This document shows, piece after piece, positions 6,315-9,907 of a stretch of DNA of 9,907 bases. The position numbers and the translations under genes are program-made. The stretch lies in the NCBI GenBank assembly GCA_035291645.1, contig DATDRQ010000300.1, positions 1 to 9,907 of the forward strand, given 5' to 3'. The DNA comes from DATDRQ01 sp035291645. Lineage in GTDB: Bacteria; Chloroflexota; Anaerolineae; Anaerolineales; UBA4823. The notes under the pieces were generated by a model. The model had not been told where the DNA came from. It made no database searches and saw only the letters and a list, made by a program, of their open reading frames with translations. The number at the start of each line of letters is the position of its first letter. The first letter of the stretch is position 1.

Positions 6315-6561
6315 TAATATTAATCCATTCGATGAAATTGTCAAGCTGTTTCGCTCGTTTGTCGATAATTTTCGCTTTGAGAGGCTGCACCGGTGATCGC
6401 CTGAAAAAATTGACGCATTAGCGGACATAAAGTACACTGAAGAACGATGCTTGGTGATTGTACAGACGGAGGACGATCCACAAGGCTTTGCCTTCACCAT
6501 GCCGGTCAAGCCGATTGCCAGAGGTACGCTTGATCCCTCCTCGACACAGATAATTATTAGG
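6304..6561 (+). pseudogene. doubtful degraded reading frame in the divergent intergenic region
   Basis: One plus-strand frame reads through 6304-6561 with a single internal TGA at 6394-6396. The part after that stop (6397-6561, 54 codons before TAA) has a protein-like composition, for example CLVIVQTEDDPQGFAFTMP and PIARGTLDPSS. It lacks a convincing start or ribosome binding site, and its upstream part overlaps the transporter promoter. I do not recognise a family. It may be the remnant of a gene or chance. Apart from this, the region 6345-6710 shows only the AT-rich inverted repeat and a weak promoter noted separately. Confidence 0.2.
6317..6344 (-). promoter_or_regulatory. sigma70-type promoter of the TetR-transporter operon
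   Basis: On the minus strand a perfect TTGACA (6339-6344) is followed after 16 bp by TAATAT (6317-6322, 4 of 6 consensus). Overlapping alternatives for the -10 exist (AATATT at 17 bp, TATTAT at 19 bp). Transcription would start around 6310 within the operator palindrome, with a leader of about 50 nt carrying AGGAG before the TTG start. Confidence 0.65.
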
Positions 6562-6579
6562 TAATTCTAATTAATAATT
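6552..6579. repeat. AT-rich inverted repeat upstream of the iron-sulfur protein gene
   Basis: AATTATTA (6552-6559) and TAATAATT (6572-6579) are perfect 8-bp inverted arms around a 12-nt spacer; an alternative ATTAG/CTAAT pairing lies inside. It could be a regulator binding site or a weak hairpin. The low-complexity AT content makes chance possible. Confidence 0.35.
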
Positions 6580-6673
6580 TTAGGCTTACGAATATAAGTT
6601 GTCAAGAGATAAAATCAACTCCCTTTCGCCTTCCGAAAAAGACGACCGGGGGTACAGGAACCAGGTTCTAGTT

Positions 6674-6679
6674 TATACT
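6674..6679 (+). promoter_or_regulatory. possible -10 element for the sucraseferredoxin-like gene
   Basis: TATACT matches the -10 consensus at 5 of 6 bases and sits 32 bp before the TTG start at 6711. At 17-bp spacing the -35 position (6651-6656, GGTACA) matches only 3 of 6, so this is a weak prediction. Confidence 0.3.
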
Positions 6680-6710
6680 TTTTGCATATTGTTTATCGAG
6701 AAATTCGACC

Positions 6711-7658
6711 TTGCCTGCCTCTTCAACCCTCGGACAAACCAGCACCTTCTATTGCTGCCTGAATTCATCTGGTGTCGGAGAAGCCCTCTATGGAACCGCC
6801 ACCCAGGCATCGGTGTGGCTTTTAATCGAGTACCCTGGAACCTGGAGCGCCCAGGCCCTCAAGGATAGTGATATTCCACTTGCAGTCAAGGAACACCTGG
6901 CGCGCTGGACCGGATCCAATCCCGAAGCCCGCCTCCAACTCATCAGAAGGTCCGGATCGCCTGCAAGTTCGAAAATCACCGTTTTTCTCGCTCTTCCAGT
7001 TCAAGATCATCCGATCGTACACAGGTGGATACTGGATCGATACGATCAACTCCTGGATATCGATCTCGAGGACGCTTCGAATTCCGAGGTTACCGGACAC
7101 TCCCTTTACCCGGAGTCGCTTTTCCTGACATGCACCAATGGTCGCCGGGACCGCTGCTGTAACAAGTTTGGTTTGCCCGTTTACTCCAACCTGTCCGCTC
7201 TCCACCCGGAGAACACCTGGGAGACTACCCATTTGGGAGGCCATCGTTTTGCCGCCAACCTGCTCTGCTTCCCGCACGGTCTGCTATACGGGCGCGTTAT
7301 CCCAGCAGATGCGGGCGAGATCGTCCGGACCTACCAGGCCGGTTCGATCGTGCTCGAGAAGTTCCGCGGCCGGGTGTGCCTGCCGGAACCTGCCCAGGCT
7401 GCCGAGTATTTCTTAAGGGATAAACTCCTTCAATATGCGGTCGATGCTCTCCAATTTCAGCGGATAGTTCAACCTTCTGAGAATAAATGGCGGGTGATTT
7501 TTTCGAACCAGGAAACTCGAAACCAGTTCTTGATTGACCTGCATGCAGAACCAGCCGGTTTCAAGACCTTCATGAACTGCACCGATGAGCATGGCAAAGA
7601 AATCGACCGCTACGAACTGGACGGGATAGAAATCCAACACTGGCCTGAAGAAGCCTGA
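6711..7658 (+). CDS. sucraseferredoxin-like (Suc_Fer/Apd1-type) [2Fe-2S] protein
   Basis: This 315-aa soluble protein belongs to the Suc_Fer-like family, thioredoxin-fold ferredoxins that carry a [2Fe-2S] cluster. The N-terminal motif YCCLNSSGVGEALYGTA (14-30) and WLLIEYPGTW (36-45) are family hallmarks. The cluster region reads CTNGRRDRCC (141-150), then ETTHLGGHRFAANLL (171-185) and LLYGRV. The spacing C141-x8-C150 and H174-x3-H178 is that of the two Cys and two His ligands described for yeast Apd1 (known from the family). No signal peptide is seen. The start is TTG 6711: no ATG or GTG lies in frame between the upstream stop at 6669 and the conserved motif, and only a weak GAGAAA precedes it. 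The gene is followed after 10 bp by dinB, so co-transcription is likely. A redox role is inferred; the partner is unknown. Confidence 0.9.
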   Translation: MPASSTLGQTSTFYCCLNSSGVGEALYGTATQASVWLLIEYPGTWSAQALKDSDIPLAVKEHLARWTGSNPEARLQLIRRSGSPASSKITVFLALPVQDHPIVHRWILDRYDQLLDIDLEDASNSEVTGHSLYPESLFLTCTNGRRDRCCNKFGLPVYSNLSALHPENTWETTHLGGHRFAANLLCFPHGLLYGRVIPADAGEIVRTYQAGSIVLEKFRGRVCLPEPAQAAEYFLRDKLLQYAVDALQFQRIVQPSENKWRVIFSNQETRNQFLIDLHAEPAGFKTFMNCTDEHGKEIDRYELDGIEIQHWPEEA

Positions 7659-7668
7659 TCTTCCTGAA

Positions 7669-8880
7669 GTGCAACCTGACGTGGCCCAGCTTCGCACCAT
7701 CATCCACCTCGACCTGGACGCCTTCTACTGTGCAGTAGAGGAAAGAAACGATCCACTCCTGCGCGGGCTGCCTTTCGCCGTGGGTGGTAAGCCCGATGAA
7801 CGGGGAGTAGTGGCTTCCTGCTCGTATCCTGCCCGCCATTTCGGCGTCCGTTCAGCGATGCCGATGGCGCGGGCCTTGCAGCTGTGCCCGCAGTTGCGCA
7901 TCATTTCCGGGCATTACAAGGACTATGCGCAGTCCTCCCGGCGGGTCATGCAACACCTGCTCGACCTGACCTCGCTAGTCGAGCAAATCTCTATCGACGA
8001 AGCCTTCCTGGACGTATCCGACCTCCAGGAATCCGGTTTATCCATCGCTCGTCACCTTCAAACGATCATCCTCGAGAAAGAACAACTGCCTGGCTCGCTC
8101 GGCGTGGCCTCTAATAAACTGGTCGCCAAGATCGCGACCGAAGTCGCCAAAGCTGCGCACCGGGGAGAAGGACCACCGAACGCAATCCAGGTTGTCCCAC
8201 CAGGAGAGGAAGCCGCCTTTCTCAGACCTCTCCCAGCTGAGCTGTTATGGGGAGTGGGTCCGAGAACCTCTGCCCGGCTGGCCGAATTGGGCATCCGCAC
8301 CATTGGAGATATCGCTGCCTATCCTGAAAGAGATCTGATGGCGCTGTTTGGAAAGAATGGGCACGAACTCGCTATCCACGCCCGGGGGATCGATGAACGC
8401 CCGCTTTCGGTCCACCACGAGACCAAGTCCATCAGCCAGGAGACTACCTTTGCCCGGGACATCGCCGACCGGAATTCCTTGCTGGAAACGCTGACCAGCC
8501 TATCCGCTGAGGTCAGCAACCGGCTCGTGAAAAACCACCTGGAGGGTTCTACCGTCAGGCTCAAGCTGCGCTGGTCGGATTTCACCACCCTCACCCGCCA
8601 GACCTCTCTCAAGCAGCCGACCGACCAGTCCGAGCGGATCGCTTCAGCCGCCCTGCATTTGTTCGAAGCCGCCTGGCAGGCCGGGAAGCCGGTCCGCCTG
8701 TTAGGGGTCGGGGTATCCAGCCTCAGCCCACGCCAATACCGGCTGTGGGATAGCGTTTCTGAAAGCGAAACCTCTGCACGCGGGACGCAATTACAGGTCG
8801 CCGTGGATAACATTCGCAGTCGCTTTGGGCCCGCAATCCTGCGCCTTGGAAGCGAATTACCACCCGATGACCAGGCTTGA
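7669..8880 (+). CDS. dinB: DNA polymerase IV (Y-family translesion polymerase)
   Basis: This 403-aa DinB-type polymerase copies past damaged template bases without proofreading. The first catalytic motif HLDLDAFYCAVE supplies D15 and the steric gate Y20. YPARHFGVRSAMP (53-65) is the nucleotide-binding stretch, and SIDEAFLD (108-115) carries D110 and E111. GVASNKLVAKIAT (145-157) is the palm/thumb signature, followed by helix-hairpin-helix-like segments (WGVGPRTSARLAELGIRTIGDI) and a little-finger domain (about 250-350). QYRLW (356-360) sits where a sliding-clamp binding peptide is expected. The length is normal and all catalytic acids are intact. The chosen start GTG 7669 lies 10 bp after the preceding stop; GTG 7681 is an equally weak alternative, as no clear Shine-Dalgarno site precedes either. 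No damage-response operator was recognised upstream. Confidence 0.97.
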   Translation: MQPDVAQLRTIIHLDLDAFYCAVEERNDPLLRGLPFAVGGKPDERGVVASCSYPARHFGVRSAMPMARALQLCPQLRIISGHYKDYAQSSRRVMQHLLDLTSLVEQISIDEAFLDVSDLQESGLSIARHLQTIILEKEQLPGSLGVASNKLVAKIATEVAKAAHRGEGPPNAIQVVPPGEEAAFLRPLPAELLWGVGPRTSARLAELGIRTIGDIAAYPERDLMALFGKNGHELAIHARGIDERPLSVHHETKSISQETTFARDIADRNSLLETLTSLSAEVSNRLVKNHLEGSTVRLKLRWSDFTTLTRQTSLKQPTDQSERIASAALHLFEAAWQAGKPVRLLGVGVSSLSPRQYRLWDSVSESETSARGTQLQVAVDNIRSRFGPAILRLGSELPPDDQA

Positions 8881-8930
8881 ATGGCGCATAATTGTGGCTA
8901 TGCGAAATCACTCAAGTTCAAGGATGTGAA

Positions 8931-9907
8931 ATGATCCGCAACACGAAAGCGATCACCGCTCTTTCCTACCTTTCTATGTTCTCTTTGGGAATCGCCGCCT
9001 CTTTAATCGGCGCTGCCGCCCGCAATATCGGTCTCTCCCCCTACCAGATTGGCCTGATGATCGCCGTTCAAAACATCGGCTTTATGATCTCGGTCATGGT
9101 CACCGGCGCCCTTGCTGATACGCACGAGAAACCGCGCATCCTCTTCCTCGGCAGCCTCATCCTGGGAGTATCCTTCCTGGCTTTTTATCAGACCGGTTGG
9201 TTTGGGCTGAACCTGTTGATCATGGGTCTGATCGGCATCGGCATCGGCGCCTACGAAGGCGTCACAGATGCCATGCTGCTCGACATCCATACCCGCCGAG
9301 AGACCCTTCACATTAATATCAACCACTTCTTCGTCACGTTCGGCTCTATCATCATCACCACCTACCTGATTTTCCTGCAGATGAACTGGCGAAATGCCAC
9401 CATCCAGTCCGGGCTGTTCGTCCTCATCCTGGCGGCGCTCTTCGCCATCACGCGTTTGAACCGCGTGCAAAAAGACGTACAGCCCTACCGGGATCGTCTT
9501 AATTTCCTTTTGCGCGAGCGCCTGATGGTGGCTATCTTCATCGCAACCATACTGGTCATTGGGGCAGAGGCCGGGACGGTCGGCATCTTGACCACCTACC
9601 TGATGGACATGCGCGCTTTCACTCAGGTGACCTCGAAAGTCGGGCTGGTGGTGTTCCTTTCCGGAATGGCTGTTGGGAGAGTCTTGCTTGGGGTAATTAC
9701 TCCTAAGGAACAGCTCAGCCGTTACATCTTGGTGTTATTCGGGTTTGCGGTGATCGTTTTCACTGCGCTATTCTCACTGGACTCGGGTAACCTGGTCTAT
9801 GGATTGATCTTCCTGGCTGGTCTGGCGATCTCCGCCCTGCTCCCCCTGATGCTTACTCTCACCGGTCTGGTGTATAAAGACATGGCGGGGACCGCCCTGG
9901 GCGCCAT
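8931..9907 (+). CDS. MFS transporter, N-terminal part (runs off right edge)
   Basis: The frame is open from ATG 8931 to the window end, 325 codons without a stop. It encodes a major facilitator superfamily protein: successive hydrophobic spans begin at about residues 7, 40, 70, 92, 134 and 162, a basic cytoplasmic loop (RLNRVQKDVQPYRDRLNFLLRER) follows six spans, and then further spans appear. GALADTHEKPRI (59-70) is a diverged motif A between spans 2 and 3. HFFVTFG at the start of span 5 recalls the NLLHxFFGxG motif of some sugar-type MFS members, but the substrate cannot be assigned. AAGGA lies 7 bases before the ATG. The 50-bp gap after dinB contains no terminator hairpin, so readthrough is possible; only poor promoter-like hexamers are seen there. 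Confidence 0.85.
   Translation, partial: MIRNTKAITALSYLSMFSLGIAASLIGAAARNIGLSPYQIGLMIAVQNIGFMISVMVTGALADTHEKPRILFLGSLILGVSFLAFYQTGWFGLNLLIMGLIGIGIGAYEGVTDAMLLDIHTRRETLHININHFFVTFGSIIITTYLIFLQMNWRNATIQSGLFVLILAALFAITRLNRVQKDVQPYRDRLNFLLRERLMVAIFIATILVIGAEAGTVGILTTYLMDMRAFTQVTSKVGLVVFLSGMAVGRVLLGVITPKEQLSRYILVLFGFAVIVFTALFSLDSGNLVYGLIFLAGLAISALLPLMLTLTGLVYKDMAGTALGA

Noticed and set aside
6312..6509. Minus-strand 65-codon open frame upstream of the TetR gene
   Set aside because: It would overlap the operon promoter, has no ribosome binding site and shows no family features.
9003..9470. Minus-strand acidic open frame of 155 codons
   Set aside because: It is antisense to the MFS transporter, whose spans and Shine-Dalgarno site are clear; the Asp/Gln/Gly-rich composition is a typical mirror of membrane-protein codons.

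Overview
The window reads as an ordinary bacterial chromosome segment. The best guess is a member of Chloroflexota (Anaerolineae-like), and this is an inference. It rests on the overall protein flavour, the TetR/MacB-type transporter arrangement, and intergenic palindromic repeats of the kind TTGCGAGG...GCAATCTC that I recall from such genomes. No rRNA, tRNA, CRISPR array or insertion sequence is visible. The first kilobase is markedly GC-rich and dominated by CTG and GCG codons; the divergent intergenic region near 6.3-6.7 kb is AT-rich.

Layout. (a) 1-961, minus strand: the N-terminal 320 codons of a multi-membrane-span GT-C/GT39-type glycosyltransferase that runs off the left edge, with a good sigma70-type promoter at 996-1024. 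(b) 962-1308: intergenic, holding one inverted and about 2.8 tandem direct copies of a structured palindromic repeat. (c) 1309-6259, minus strand: a four-gene cluster read in the order TetR regulator, 747-aa duplicated FtsX/MacB-type permease, lipoprotein HlyD/MacA-type adaptor, LolD/MacB-type ATPase. A consensus-like promoter overlapped by TetR-style palindromes lies just upstream. (d) 6260-6710: a divergent intergenic region with the operon control site, a doubtful degraded reading frame and an AT-rich inverted repeat. (e) 6711-9907, plus strand: a sucraseferredoxin-like [2Fe-2S] protein, DNA polymerase IV (DinB) and the first 325 codons of an MFS transporter that runs off the right edge.

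How the genes work together. The TetR-led cluster looks like a self-contained, autoregulated ABC efflux or lipid/peptide export unit. The regulator would sense a ligand and control its own transcription together with the pump. The permease appears to be a fusion of two MacB-like halves, so one chain may supply both halves of the membrane channel. The adaptor is membrane-anchored through a lipid-modified cysteine, and the ATPase supplies energy. No TolC-like outer-membrane gene is present. On the plus strand the iron-sulfur protein and DinB are only 10 bp apart and probably co-transcribed; a functional link between them is not evident from the sequence.

I found no convincing undescribed system. 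The points most worth a second look are the cloverleaf-like tandem repeat block, the single-chain duplicated permease, the Cys2/His2 cluster motif beside dinB, and the operator-promoter overlap.
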